A stretch of DNA of 38,235 nucleotides from Deinococcus arcticus. GTDB taxonomy: Bacteria; Deinococcota; Deinococci; Deinococcales; Deinococcaceae. The position numbers and the translations under genes are program-made. A model generated the notes under the pieces. The model was not told the DNA's origin, made no database searches, and worked only from the letters and a program-made list of their open reading frames with translations. Of this stretch, positions 8,432 to 15,653 are shown in pieces. The DNA lies in the NCBI RefSeq assembly GCF_003028415.1, contig NZ_PYSV01000024.1:1-38235 (forward strand). The letters run 5' to 3'. How positions within the stretch are numbered: the stretch's first letter is position 1; each line of letters opens with the position of its first letter.

Positions 8432-8448
8432 CACCCCTGCCCGGGGTG
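8432..8448. repeat. CACCCC/GGGGTG stem-loop, copy A
   Basis: CACCCC (8432-8437), loop TGCCC, GGGGTG (8443-8448), preceded by CCGTT. It lies 77 bases before the ATG at 8525. Similar elements occur at 10215 and 14511, always between the stop of one gene and the start of the next on the plus strand. It could be a terminator or a 5'-UTR element. Confidence 0.55.
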
Positions 8449-8482
8449 TGTGCCTCGCCGTCCGGCCATCACACCCCTCAAC

Positions 8483-8504
8483 TGGACGCCCATACGGGCG
8501 TCCA
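8483..8504. repeat. Perfect 9-bp stem-loop upstream of small gene
   Basis: TGGACGCCC (8483-8491), loop ATAC, GGGCGTCCA (8496-8504). It ends 20 bases before the ATG at 8525, just ahead of the ribosome site CAGGAG. The CCCATACGG core recurs upstream of 10215. Confidence 0.55.
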
Positions 8505-8524
8505 GGCTGTTTTCAGGAGCACAC

Positions 8525-8704
8525 ATGACCACCCTTCCCGCAGCGCGCGTTCCCCGGGGCGCGCACGTCCACGTCCCGCACGGCACCTTCACCGTCACCC
8601 GCGTCACGCCCACCCCCAGCGGCGTCGTGCTGCGCACCGCGTGCCGACAGTCCCTGGCCTTCACCGCCACGCAGGCTGTGCACGTCACCCTGCCCCGCAC
8701 CTGA
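8525..8704 (+). CDS. Small hypothetical protein (59 aa)
   Basis: The ATG at 8525 has CAGGAG at ideal distance. The product is a small beta-rich, Thr/Val/Arg-rich protein without cysteine clusters or membrane segments. No family is recognised. It is the first of five closely spaced plus-strand genes (8525-10181). A stem-loop just upstream of the ribosome site may control its translation. Confidence 0.6.
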   Translation: MTTLPAARVPRGAHVHVPHGTFTVTRVTPTPSGVVLRTACRQSLAFTATQAVHVTLPRT

Positions 8705-8713
8705 GGCGCCCCG

Positions 8714-8866
8714 GTGACCGACCTGGACCCGCCCATCACGTGCCGCGTCATCCCCCTACGGCCCGCCAGTCCACACTCCCAGCAGGCCCCGGAACGCATC
8801 CCCCGCGTGGATGAAGGACTGCTGAAGTTCACCGGCCCCCCCGGAAAACCACCCGCGCGTCCATAG
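8714..8866 (+). CDS. Small hypothetical protein (50 aa), GTG start
   Basis: The GTG at 8714 lies about 7 bases after TGAGG and 9 bases after the previous stop. The product is Pro-rich with an acidic/hydrophobic centre (IPRVDEGLLKF). No family is recognised. Its stop codon TAG forms part of the -10 box of the next gene. Supported by ribosome site, tight spacing and coding character. Confidence 0.5.
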   Translation: MTDLDPPITCRVIPLRPASPHSQQAPERIPRVDEGLLKFTGPPGKPPARP

Positions 8867-8869
8867 CGT
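8864..8869 (+). promoter_or_regulatory. -10 box of a likely leaderless gene
   Basis: TAGCGT lies 6 bases before the ATG at 8876 and overlaps the stop codon of the preceding small gene. No Shine-Dalgarno site fits between. Confidence 0.45.
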
Positions 8870-8875
8870 AGGGGT

Positions 8876-9547
8876 ATGTCCACCTTTCGCGACCTGCTCA
8901 GCGAGCACGCCGGGCCCGTCCTGCTCCGCCAGCAGCACCTGGCCGACCTGCTCGGCACCTTCACCTGGGACGCCGATCTGCACCAGGGCCTCCTGCACGT
9001 CAGTGGGCACACGCGGCCCTACCGGGCGCAGCTGATCGGGACTGAAATGCACCGCGACGCGTCCTGGCTGTGGGCGTGGGCGAACACCGGCAGTGGTCTG
9101 GGCGACGAGGTCACTGAGGACAGCCGGCGGGTGCGCGAGCACGGCCTGACCCGCGGCGTGCCTGAACTCACCACGCCGCGGCTGTGCACCGAGGCCGTGA
9201 GCGGGCACGACCTGGCCGTGATCGCCTGTGGGCTGACCGGGGCGGACGCCTACTTCCGGGGTGAGTTCCCAGGCGGCGCGGCGTACTTCACGTTGCGGGA
9301 CGTACCGCCAGCCCCGGTCCTGACGGCCAGCCGCAGCGTGCACCTGATCACCACGGTGCTTCAGACGTTCGCGCTGCACCACCCGAATGCCGTTCGGGCG
9401 CTGTACGCCGCCCACGACTGCCCGGTCACCATCCGCGGCCGCCACTGGTCCGCCACGGTCGGGGCAGAAACGGTGCACCTCGCCTTTGATGATCTTCAGC
9501 GCCTCAGTGAGATCAGCCTCGCGCCCGCCGCCCTCACACCCGCCTGA
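8876..9547 (+). CDS. DUF6882-like hypothetical protein
   Basis: A 223-residue soluble protein. The SWLWAWANTGSG stretch (about residues 63-74), with the upstream strand and the later GRxxYFTL-type segments, resembles proteins annotated as DUF6882, a family of unknown function found scattered in bacteria, often near toxin-immunity genes. I cannot verify the match without a profile search. No signal peptide or membrane segment. Probably leaderless (TAGCGT six bases before the ATG). Followed after 37 bases by a gene with its own ribosome site. Confidence 0.55.
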   Translation: MSTFRDLLSEHAGPVLLRQQHLADLLGTFTWDADLHQGLLHVSGHTRPYRAQLIGTEMHRDASWLWAWANTGSGLGDEVTEDSRRVREHGLTRGVPELTTPRLCTEAVSGHDLAVIACGLTGADAYFRGEFPGGAAYFTLRDVPPAPVLTASRSVHLITTVLQTFALHHPNAVRALYAAHDCPVTIRGRHWSATVGAETVHLAFDDLQRLSEISLAPAALTPA

Positions 9548-9584
9548 ATCCCGCAAAGGTATCGCTATCCCACAGGAGATCCCT

Positions 9585-9863
9585 ATGTACCCGACCGGCA
9601 TGACCCTCGGCGAAAGCCTGCACTACATCGACCCCGAAACGAACACCGAGCACTTCGCCACCCTGATTGGCCCAGCCGACGGGAAAGGGCAGCTGCACCT
9701 GAACGTGCACTACCCCGGCAAGCTCGAAGCCCGGCGCGCCGCGCTCTCCAAGCAGGTCACGGGCGGCACCTGCCACCCGGTGGACTTCACCCACGCGCCA
9801 CTGACGCCCAAAGCGCCCAGTCTCTTCAAGCAGGTCCGCAAGTTCATCGACGAGCAGCGCTGA
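9585..9863 (+). CDS. Small hypothetical protein (92 aa)
   Basis: The ATG at 9585 follows ACAGGAG at good distance. The sequence is beta-rich and charged (MYPTGMTLGESLHYIDPET at the start, a Lys/Arg-rich C-terminal half) and resembles small surface-binding or accessory proteins encoded on plasmids, but no family is recognised. It lies between the DUF6882-like gene and the 96-residue gene, all in the same direction. Confidence 0.65.
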   Translation: MYPTGMTLGESLHYIDPETNTEHFATLIGPADGKGQLHLNVHYPGKLEARRAALSKQVTGGTCHPVDFTHAPLTPKAPSLFKQVRKFIDEQR

Positions 9864-9890
9864 GGCACGCCGCGGCGCCAGGAGGACCGG

Positions 9891-10181
9891 ATGACCCCCA
9901 CCACCACCTTGCACATCGATCCGTCCGTTCTGCCCGAAACGCTGCGGCCCGTCGGGGAACTCGCCCTCGTGTGGCTGCACGACGACTTCACCGTCATGTT
10001 CCTGCGCGCCGAGGCCGCCAGTCTTGCCGAGCGCCAGGCGCTGCTTGACGCGCACAACCGGCATGGCCGCGACCTCGGTCACTGGCTGTGGCAGGCCGAA
10101 CGGTCCGACACGAGCGAGGCCCTGTACCTGTTCCGGCAACTGCTCGAGATGATCGTCTCCCTGCACCACGTGCAGAACTGA
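9891..10181 (+). CDS. Small hypothetical protein (96 aa)
   Basis: The ATG at 9891 has a strong CCAGGAGG site 5 bases upstream. The product is helical and acidic, with a central Ala/Glu-rich helix (RAEAASLAERQALLDAHNR) and Trp/His-rich residues towards the C-terminus. No family is recognised. It is the last gene of the run, followed by the second CACCCC/GGGGTG stem-loop. Confidence 0.65.
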   Translation: MTPTTTLHIDPSVLPETLRPVGELALVWLHDDFTVMFLRAEAASLAERQALLDAHNRHGRDLGHWLWQAERSDTSEALYLFRQLLEMIVSLHHVQN

Positions 10182-10214
10182 ACGGCGCGGCCCGTCCGGC
10201 CCCATACGGCCGTT

Positions 10215-10230
10215 CACCCCTGGCGGGGTG
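10215..10230. repeat. CACCCC/GGGGTG stem-loop, copy B
   Basis: CACCCC (10215-10220), loop TGGC, GGGGTG (10225-10230), preceded by CCGTT as in copy A. It lies 53 bases before the ATG at 10284. A CGGCC/GGCCG stem with CCATAC in its loop lies immediately upstream. Confidence 0.55.
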
Positions 10231-10283
10231 AGCGCAGGGGCGGTCCACCCATCATCCCGCCCCGTTCACCGTTCAGGAGTCGC

Positions 10284-11133
10284 ATGCCCGTGCCTACACC
10301 CCGTCCGCGTTCCCGTCCCCTCCGCCCCAGATCACCGCCGCCCACACGACCACACCCCGCACCCGCTCACGGTCGGGCGGACCGAGGCGCGCGTGCAGTT
10401 CCTGCTCGCCGAGGGCCGCACCTTCGCGGGCGAGCGGGCCACCGCCTGGAGTGCGGCCGTCCGCACCGTCAGCCATGAGGCCCGCTCACCCCGCACGCAG
10501 CAGTACGGCGCAGTCCTGCCCCGTCACCTCTGGCCGGCCCACGACGACGCACGGCGGCACCTGGCCTTCACGCTCAGCGCTTCGCTCACGAACGAACTGC
10601 GCCGCCAGGGCGCCGCGCACGTGACGCTCTGGCTCGGTCATGGGCTGTCCCGCCCGGAGCACGCCGCCGGGCACCCCGCCGACGCCATCCACCCCAATGG
10701 ACTGCACCACCCGCGCGCGCAGGAGGTGCTGGCGTACGCCGAGACGCTCCTCACCCACGCCGGGTATCCCGTCGGGGCGCGAGACCTGCAAGCCCTGCGG
10801 GACATGCGCCAGGCGACCACGCCCCTCGGGCGGGTAGAACTGCTGGGGATGACCGGGGGCGTGACGGTGCGCACGAACACCCGCCAGGATCTCATCCCGG
10901 CAGGGGCGGACCGCAGCCGGTCCTGGCTGAACGTCCGGGCGACCTGTGACGCGCACCTGCGCCGCCTGGTGAGCGGCGAGGCGCTGCACGCCCTGGACTG
11001 GGAACTCCAGCATCAGCGGCCACTGCTCACGCAGGTGTGCTGGACCGCCCTGACGCCGGGTGTGCGCACCGTGCTGGAACTGCGGCGCGAGCCGGGCTTC
11101 GTGCACCTCGCGGTCTGTGAGGACCGCCCGTGA
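10284..11133 (+). CDS. Hypothetical protein, start and frame conflict
   Basis: The conserved-looking frame runs from about 10381 (TEARVQFLLAEGRTF) to the stop at 11133, roughly 250 residues of soluble, Arg/His-rich sequence of unknown family. The only good start signal, CAGGAG plus ATG at 10284, lies in a different frame and would need a +1 shift in the C-rich stretch 10300-10360 to join it. Alternatives are a GTG at 10228 inside the upstream stem-loop (no ribosome site) or a GTG at 10393. I report 10284 as the intended start; a sequencing error, a recent frameshift or a wrong start are all possible. Downstream it is followed closely by the leaderless membrane-protein pair. Confidence 0.5.
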
Positions 11134-11153
11134 AGCCGCGCCCTGCCGGGCCG

Positions 11154-11159
11154 TACAGT
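11154..11159 (+). promoter_or_regulatory. -10 box of a likely leaderless gene
   Basis: TACAGT, 8 bases before the GTG at 11168, with no Shine-Dalgarno site in the gap. Confidence 0.5.
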
Positions 11160-11167
11160 GGACGCAC

Positions 11168-11641
11168 GTGAGCGTCTTCAGTCACATCCGCAGCCTCCCG
11201 CCCGGTAAGCAGCAGGCGGGGTGGTTCTTCCTGCGGCTCGTCGCCGTCTCGGGCGGGGTGCTGCTCGTCGCCACGCTCGTGGCGGCCCTCCAGCGTGACC
11301 CGCTGCTGCGCGTGGCCCTCCTGAGCAGCGCCCTGTACCTGACGCTGCTGCTGCCCGTCCACTTCGCGCTGCGCCGCCGGTCGGCCCGCTGGGTGAGTGA
11401 CCGCATGTGGCAGGTGTTCGAAGCGCGCCGCATGGCGCTGTACCCGGTCGGCGCCGTGGTGCTGCTGCCGAATGTGGCGCTCGCCGCCGCGACCGGGCAG
11501 GCGCGGCACCTGATCGTCCCGGCGTTCTCTGGCACGGTGCTTGGCGTGGGCCTGCTGGCCTTGCTGCTGCGCGGTCAGGAGAAACCGCCCAGGCGGCGGG
11601 CCCCGGCCCGGGTGCCTGCCGGGCGCTGGAGTGCGCCGTGA
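11168..11641 (+). CDS. Hypothetical integral membrane protein A
   Basis: 157 residues with four predicted membrane segments (about 21-41, 47-67, 90-108 and 113-134) and a basic, Pro/Arg-rich cytoplasmic tail. The GTG at 11168 was chosen because a -10 box sits 8 bases before it; earlier starts run into the previous gene and look non-coding. The stop overlaps the start of the next gene (GTGA), so the two membrane proteins are translationally coupled and may form one complex. No family recognised. Confidence 0.65.
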   Translation: MSVFSHIRSLPPGKQQAGWFFLRLVAVSGGVLLVATLVAALQRDPLLRVALLSSALYLTLLLPVHFALRRRSARWVSDRMWQVFEARRMALYPVGAVVLLPNVALAAATGQARHLIVPAFSGTVLGVGLLALLLRGQEKPPRRRAPARVPAGRWSAP

Positions 11642-12156
11642 GGCCCTGGTTCAGCGTCTTTGACCTGCAGCATCGCCTGCGCCAGCTCGCCCCGGACGAT
11701 CAGGTGTTCGCCCGCCTCGCGTGGACCTGGGTGCAGCGGCACGCGCTGGTCACCCTGGGTCTGCTGGTCGCCGGGGCGCTGGTGAGTCCAGGGGCGCTGC
11801 TGGTCGTCGCGCTGAACGTGGCGGTGCTCGGCGGGGTTGGTGTGGTCCGCGCCCGGCGGGCGGCCAGGCGGCTGCCGGGCGCGCAGGCGCAGGCGATGGT
11901 GACGCGCCACCTGCCCAGTGTCCTCGCGTACGGCATGGTCGTCGCGCCGGGGGTGGCCGTGTTTATCGCGCTGCTCGGCCCGCTGCGCACGCCGGCCGCG
12001 TTGATGATGCTGCTGTTCGTCAACGCGCACGGCCTGGAACGCGCCGGGACCGCCCTGCTGCACTACCTCGGCAAGCAGCCGCCCCGCGAGCGCCGGCGGC
12101 TGCGCGAGGCGGTGAGGCTCCCGCAGCCCCTGCCGGGTGTGGGTCAGCCGGCCTGA
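11638..12156 (+). CDS. Hypothetical integral membrane protein B
   Basis: 172 residues with about four hydrophobic segments (35-50, 52-71, 96-115, 118-130) and a basic C-terminus. Its GTG overlaps the stop of the upstream membrane gene by the GTGA arrangement. Size and topology resemble its partner, so the pair may come from an old duplication, but I see no clear residue conservation. A strong hairpin starts at its stop codon. Function unknown. Confidence 0.65.
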   Translation: MRPWFSVFDLQHRLRQLAPDDQVFARLAWTWVQRHALVTLGLLVAGALVSPGALLVVALNVAVLGGVGVVRARRAARRLPGAQAQAMVTRHLPSVLAYGMVVAPGVAVFIALLGPLRTPAALMMLLFVNAHGLERAGTALLHYLGKQPPRERRRLREAVRLPQPLPGVGQPA

Positions 12157-12180
12157 CGGGCGCGGACGGCCCCGTCAGGC
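12151..12180 (+). terminator. Perfect 10-bp hairpin at the end of the membrane-protein pair
   Basis: GCCTGACGGG (12151-12160) and CCCGTCAGGC (12171-12180) are exact inverted repeats with a 10-base loop; the stem includes the stop codon of the preceding gene. No T tract follows. Confidence 0.55.
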
Positions 12181-12198
12181 CGGTGGGCCCCACCGGTC

Positions 12199-12303
12199 CT
12201 ACCGCCAGCTGGTGACGTGCTGGGTGCAGTCCGAGGGCCGCTCGTCATAGAAGTTGTTGTCATGGAAGATGCGTTCGAGTTCGGGCAGCGTCTGCTCAGT
12301 CAT
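12199..12303 (-). pseudogene. Possible gene remnant
   Basis: A short minus-strand frame with protein-like sequence (TLPELERIFHDNNFY, then DCTQHVTSW) ends in a stop at 12199. The upstream part of the frame runs through a hairpin and the end of the next gene and looks non-coding. The motif is reminiscent of small DUF6438-like or emfourin-like domains, but it is too short to assign. Confidence 0.25.
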
Positions 12304-12342
12304 CTGGCGGGACGCGCGCCACACTCCACCCAGTGCCTGACC

Positions 12343-12383
12343 GACAGGTCCACGCGACACGAGCCCAGTCGCGTGGACCTGTC
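12343..12383 (-). terminator. Perfect 16-bp hairpin downstream of secreted-protein gene
   Basis: Arms 12343-12358 and 12368-12383 are exact inverted repeats of 16 bases (arm GACAGGTCCACGCGAC) around a 9-base loop. It lies just past the stop of the minus-strand gene at 12410, so it probably terminates that transcript, although no T tract is present. Confidence 0.55.
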
Positions 12384-12409
12384 TCCACGGTGCGCACCGC
12401 AGCGACGGC

Positions 12410-13042
12410 TCAGGGAAATTTGACGGTCGAGAATTCAATAACCCCTGTGGTCGTGTTGATGGTCATCTTGTTGTGGCTGGGCCCCACATTGCCCACCACG
12501 AAGAAGAATTCGTTGACCCCCGGCAGAATCTTCCGGGGCGTGACGGCGCCGTCAAACAGCACCGGCCGCAGCGCACCGCCATTGGACTTGATGCCAACGA
12601 CCAGCTGCCGGCTCGCGTCCTTGTACTTGTCGTTGACGTTGACCAGGCCGTTGACGATGGTCAACCAGATGGCCGTGTCGATGTACAGCGGAGAGAAGTA
12701 GTTCTTCTCGCCGTTACCTTTCGTGATGAACGCCCAGGCCTTCATCCAGTTGCCAGCCGACACCCGGATCCGCGCTGGAAGGTAATTCGATTCTGGGGTC
12801 TGGAAAAACTCGACCCGGACGTCCTCACACCGGAACACCCCGGTCGCAGTGCCTTTGGATTCAGGACGGGGAAACGACGCGGGAATGCGGTACTGGACGA
12901 AAATGCCGCTCAGGTACGCATCCTTGCAGCTCGGCATCGTGACCAGCGGCTTGCCGGAGGTCGGGTCTCGCTGCTGCGCGCTGGCCAGCGCGGTCAGTGC
13001 GGCCGTGAGGACGGCCAGTGCTCGCCGGGAACAGAAAGTCAT
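12410..13042 (-). CDS. Secreted hypothetical protein
   Basis: A 210-residue protein starting with a signal peptide (MTFCSRRALAVLTAALTALA, likely cut after ASA near residue 22). The mature part is beta-rich with two cysteines near 40 and 75 and no recognised family. The ATG at 13042 was chosen because a TATAGT box lies 9 bases upstream, indicating a leaderless transcript; the frame continues upstream but without coding character. A 16-bp hairpin follows the stop. Confidence 0.7.
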   Translation of the reverse strand: MTFCSRRALAVLTAALTALASAQQRDPTSGKPLVTMPSCKDAYLSGIFVQYRIPASFPRPESKGTATGVFRCEDVRVEFFQTPESNYLPARIRVSAGNWMKAWAFITKGNGEKNYFSPLYIDTAIWLTIVNGLVNVNDKYKDASRQLVVGIKSNGGALRPVLFDGAVTPRKILPGVNEFFFVVGNVGPSHNKMTINTTTGVIEFSTVKFP

Positions 13043-13051
13043 GTGTGACCC

Positions 13052-13057
13052 ACTATA
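13052..13057 (-). promoter_or_regulatory. -10 box of a likely leaderless gene
   Basis: TATAGT on the minus strand, 9 bases before the ATG at 13042, with no Shine-Dalgarno site. Confidence 0.55.
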
Positions 13058-13104
13058 GGTTCCCCCGTGGCTAAGACGTCCCGTCACACGTGCGCCCCGC
13101 GCGC

Positions 13105-13497
13105 TTATGTGGACCTGTCCGGAGCCCCCGCGGCGGCGTTCACCAGACTGAGGCTGACCGCCGCCGACCGGTTGGCCGTGACCGCCTCGACCTGCCACCG
13201 CTGCCCGGCCAGCGTCACCTCGCCGCGTCGCGTCTCACCACTCGCCTCCAGAGGCTCCGGGAGCAACGCCGCGATCAACGCCCGGAGCCACACGAGCTTC
13301 ACCTTGCTGCGACCCGGCATGCGGACCAGATCCGCCACGGTCTGCAGCGCGCCCGGCGCTGGAGGGCCCCCCACACGCATCAGCGGCGGTTCGCCCGGCA
13401 TCAGCAGCACCTGGGCAGCGCCCGCCGCCAGGCCCTGAGCCAGCAGGGCGCTCAGCGTCTCCACGACCTCGAGGTCCGGTGCGGGTCCGGTCGGCAC
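13105..13497 (-). CDS. Stand-alone PilT/GspE N-terminal-like domain protein
   Basis: A 130-residue protein. Its first half (LLAQGLAAGAAQVLLMPGEP, then PLMRVGG) follows the pattern of the PAS-like N-terminal domain of PilT/PilU retraction ATPases (gASDlHLxxGxPPxxRxdG), and the later GEVTLAGQRWQVEAV segment fits its second sheet. The ATPase domain that normally follows (Walker A and B) is absent and the gene ends in a normal stop, so this is a domain on its own, possibly a modulator of motor ATPases. The start is the GTG at 13497, six bases after a TATCGT box (leaderless). The match is by eye. Confidence 0.5.
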   Translation of the reverse strand: MPTGPAPDLEVVETLSALLAQGLAAGAAQVLLMPGEPPLMRVGGPPAPGALQTVADLVRMPGRSKVKLVWLRALIAALLPEPLEASGETRRGEVTLAGQRWQVEAVTANRSAAVSLSLVNAAAGAPDRST

Positions 13498-13503
13498 ACC
13501 CGG

Positions 13504-13509
13504 ACGATA
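13504..13509 (-). promoter_or_regulatory. -10 box of a likely leaderless gene
   Basis: TATCGT on the minus strand, six bases before the GTG at 13497. Confidence 0.45.
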
Positions 13510-13580
13510 CCAGAGCTCATCCCCACCCCTTTCACCGCACCGGGGCCGCGGTCCGTGATCACGGTGGTCAGGGGCCCGCA

Positions 13581-13602
13581 CGGCCGCTGGTGAGGGCGGC
13601 CG
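13581..13602. repeat. Perfect 7-bp stem-loop in divergent intergenic region
   Basis: CGGCCGC (13581-13587) and GCGGCCG (13596-13602) with an 8-base loop. It lies in the roughly 290-base gap between divergent genes. It may regulate the plus-strand gene at 13789. Confidence 0.35.
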
Positions 13603-13679
13603 TTGCCCCCCGCAGGCCTCGTCTGACCCTGCCGGCTCCCCCCGGACCGCACCAGCGGGTGACCGTCCGGGGCTTCGAG

Positions 13680-13796
13680 ATGGACGTTCACCTCACCCTT
13701 CCCCGCGAGCACGCCACTGCCTTCTGTCCGGAGGCCCCCGCGCACCAGGAATCGCACCCAGCCCACGCCGACGACGAGGAGGACCAGCATGCCTGA
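13680..13796 (+). CDS. Possible small upstream frame overlapping the next gene
   Basis: An ATG at 13680 opens a 38-codon frame (start MDVHLTLPREHATAF, acidic His-rich end) whose TGA overlaps the next gene's start region. A GTG at 13659 in the same frame would lengthen it slightly. No clear ribosome site. It may be a leader frame coupled to the 13789 gene, or chance. Confidence 0.25.
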   Translation: MDVHLTLPREHATAFCPEAPAHQESHPAHADDEEDQHA

Positions 13797-14475
13797 ACCC
13801 ATCACGCGCGAGCCCCAGACCCCACTGGCACCCGCCATCACCACCATCACCGTGTCCCTGCGCCCCCCACCGCGGCCCGCCGCACCCGACGAAGCCGTCA
13901 TTCCCCCGCGCCCGGACGGGCTCTATCCCCTCCCCGCCACCACGGGGGAATGCGGCGACATCTGGGCAGAGATCCGCCGCGGCACCCGGCCCCTCGACCC
14001 GCACCGCGCGTACCTCAAACACCTGGTCGCCGAGGCGCTCGGTCAGGGGCTGTTCTACACCGCCGACGTCCGCCCGCACATCATCGGGCTGCTCGACGAT
14101 CTCCTCACCGAGGAGATGCGGACGCGCAACAACGAGCGCATGCGCACCGAAGGCGGCGTGATTGGCATGGAGATCTACTACGCCCGGGACCTGCTGGGCG
14201 TGGACCGCGAGCGGCACGAGATCCGCCAGGCGCATGACAGGGTCCGGCCGCAGGTGGGCCTGACGCTGGGCACCCTGGTCTGGACGGACGGCAAGCGCGC
14301 CACGGGCTGCGAGGTCACGGCCGTGGACGGGTACGCCCTGACCGTGCGCTTCCGCCGGGGACGATCGACGTACGACTGCCACTGCGACGCGCGGACCATC
14401 GAAGCGGCTCAGGCCCGCACCCGCGAGCACGCCGCGGGCCGCTTCCCCCGGGGAGAACGCCTGCTGGCGCACTGA
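13789..14475 (+). CDS. Hypothetical protein
   Basis: A 228-residue soluble protein. A Pro/Ala/Thr-rich N-terminal ~50 residues looks disordered. A helical region follows (about 60-145) with many charged residues, then a C-terminal beta-rich part (about 155-205) that reads like a small SH3- or Tudor-like barrel (LGTLVWTDGKRATGCEVTAV) and might bind nucleic acid or protein. The ATG at 13789 is preceded by GAGGAGGACC, a strong ribosome site. No family recognised. Confidence 0.65.
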   Translation: MPEPITREPQTPLAPAITTITVSLRPPPRPAAPDEAVIPPRPDGLYPLPATTGECGDIWAEIRRGTRPLDPHRAYLKHLVAEALGQGLFYTADVRPHIIGLLDDLLTEEMRTRNNERMRTEGGVIGMEIYYARDLLGVDRERHEIRQAHDRVRPQVGLTLGTLVWTDGKRATGCEVTAVDGYALTVRFRRGRSTYDCHCDARTIEAAQARTREHAAGRFPRGERLLAH

Positions 14476-14510
14476 AGCGGAATCCACGTCCGGAGGCGCC
14501 ACCCCCCGTT

Positions 14511-14528
14511 CACCCGGCGCCCCGGGTG
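14511..14528. repeat. CACCCGG/CCGGGTG stem-loop, copy C
   Basis: CACCCGG (14511-14517), loop CGCC, CCGGGTG (14522-14528), preceded by CCGTT as in copies A and B and located 52 bases before the ATG at 14581. Compared with A and B the stem carries changes that keep base pairing. Confidence 0.55.
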
Positions 14529-14580
14529 GATGCCTGAACCACCCGAAACCGTTCACTCGACCCGCCCTACGAGGAAGACC

Positions 14581-15198
14581 ATGACCCAACCCACGACACC
14601 CCAGGTTCCCACCCCAAGCCAGCCGGTCCTGCCGCCCGCGCAGCAGACCGCCTTCGAGCAGTTCGGCGACGCCTGGATGCGCTTGCGCGCGCACGAGCAG
14701 GCCGCCGCTGCTGGTGACGGCGCGAGTTTTTCGCATCACACGGCGCTGCGCGCGATGCAGCGCGCGGCCCAGGCCCTGCGGGAGGCCATCCTGTGCGGCG
14801 AGGGTGGGATCACCCCCACCTGCGAACCTCTCCCCGCGCATGACGGCGTCACGGTGACCCTCACCCTGCCGCTCTCCCGGCTGCCCGGCGTCACGGCCGA
14901 CCTGGTGCATGAGGCGTTGGCCAGTGTGCTGGACGAGAGCGCCTTCACGGTGACGGGTGAGGGCAACGCGGATCGCCCCACCGATCCGTTCGAACTCGGC
15001 CGCCTCGCGTCACAGTTCCTGAGCGAGCAAAAGGACATCGACCTGTTCCGTGACGCCCTGGACGTCCTGGGCGCCAAACTCGACGAGCACGGCAAAGCCT
15101 TTCGCCTCCAGGGCTACGAAGCAGACGCCGATCAGGCCCTGGCCGGCTGGGCCGCCGACGACGGCCACCTCAAGCACGGCCGCCTGAAGCCCTACTGA
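14581..15198 (+). CDS. Hypothetical protein
   Basis: A 205-residue soluble, acidic, mainly helical protein of unknown family. After a Pro/Thr/Gln-rich N-terminal ~25 residues there is a helical segment (AWMRLRAHEQAAAA), a central beta pair (DGVTVTLTLPLSRLPG) and a C-terminal helical region. The ATG at 14581 follows GAGGAAGACC; an in-frame upstream ATG (14530) lies inside the stem-loop region and is less likely. It is the last gene of the block and is followed by a 28-bp palindrome at 15319. Confidence 0.65.
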   Translation: MTQPTTPQVPTPSQPVLPPAQQTAFEQFGDAWMRLRAHEQAAAAGDGASFSHHTALRAMQRAAQALREAILCGEGGITPTCEPLPAHDGVTVTLTLPLSRLPGVTADLVHEALASVLDESAFTVTGEGNADRPTDPFELGRLASQFLSEQKDIDLFRDALDVLGAKLDEHGKAFRLQGYEADADQALAGWAADDGHLKHGRLKPY

Positions 15199-15268
15199 GC
15201 CGGGCGCGGGCGACCCCCTCGCCCGGTCCCGGCCTTCACCTGCAGCCCTGGCCGTCCGCGCCGCCCCG

Positions 15269-15346
15269 TACACTGACAGGGCATGCCCTCCGTGGGGACG
15301 GAGTCATGCCGCCGGATGAAGCCCCCAGTCGCGCGACTGGGGGCTT
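15269..15346 (+). promoter_or_regulatory. Promoter-like box followed by a 28-bp perfect palindrome
   Basis: TACACT (15269-15274) is followed after 8 bases by an ATG (15282) opening a 34-codon frame, and the interval 15319-15346 is a perfect palindrome (half-site AAGCCCCCAGTCGC). The palindrome could be a bidirectional terminator for the 14581 gene or the end of a very short transcript starting near 15281. There is no T tract. The element is similar in layout to the one at 18490-18556. Confidence 0.45.
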
Positions 15347-15587
15347 CCCGTGTCGGCCACGCGCCAGGGAAACGACCGGCGCCCTGACGGGTAGGGACGG
15401 TGGCCAGCAGGCGCAACTTACAGGGCGACTGAGGACCAGCCCCGCCAGAACGGTGGCGTGACGGCACACCGCCCCACCGCCAACCACCCGCCGCTGAGGA
15501 CCCATCAGCGGCGGTTCGCCCCAGACCACCCACCTGCACGGCACAGTGAGAGGGGGCGGATTGCCTTCCGGCACCCCAGGAGGCGGC
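15347..15587. other. Intergenic region upstream of the helicase operon
   Basis: No gene is supported. It must hold the promoter of the 15588-18465 operon. I see no confident -10/-35 pair. Confidence 0.35.
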
Positions 15588-15653
15588 ATGATCACGGCAA
15601 CAGAACTGTTCAGGCCGCTGGTGGCCTGCACCAGCGCCAGCGCGACCGACTGA
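15588..15653 (+). CDS. 21-residue leader peptide coupled to the downstream gene
   Basis: CCAGGAGG followed at 6 bases by the ATG at 15588 gives one of the best ribosome sites in the window, yet the frame is only 21 codons (MITATELFRPLVACTSAS, then ATD) before a TGA. That TGA shares a base with the ATG at 15653 (TGATG). This is the classical layout of a leader peptide that delivers ribosomes to a gene lacking its own ribosome site. There is no run of a single amino acid that would suggest attenuation. Confidence 0.55.
   Translation: MITATELFRPLVACTSASATD

Noticed and set aside
7355..8434. 359-codon frame antisense to the recombinase-like gene
   Set aside because: Gly/Val/Glu-rich shadow of a GC-rich gene that has its own consensus promoter.
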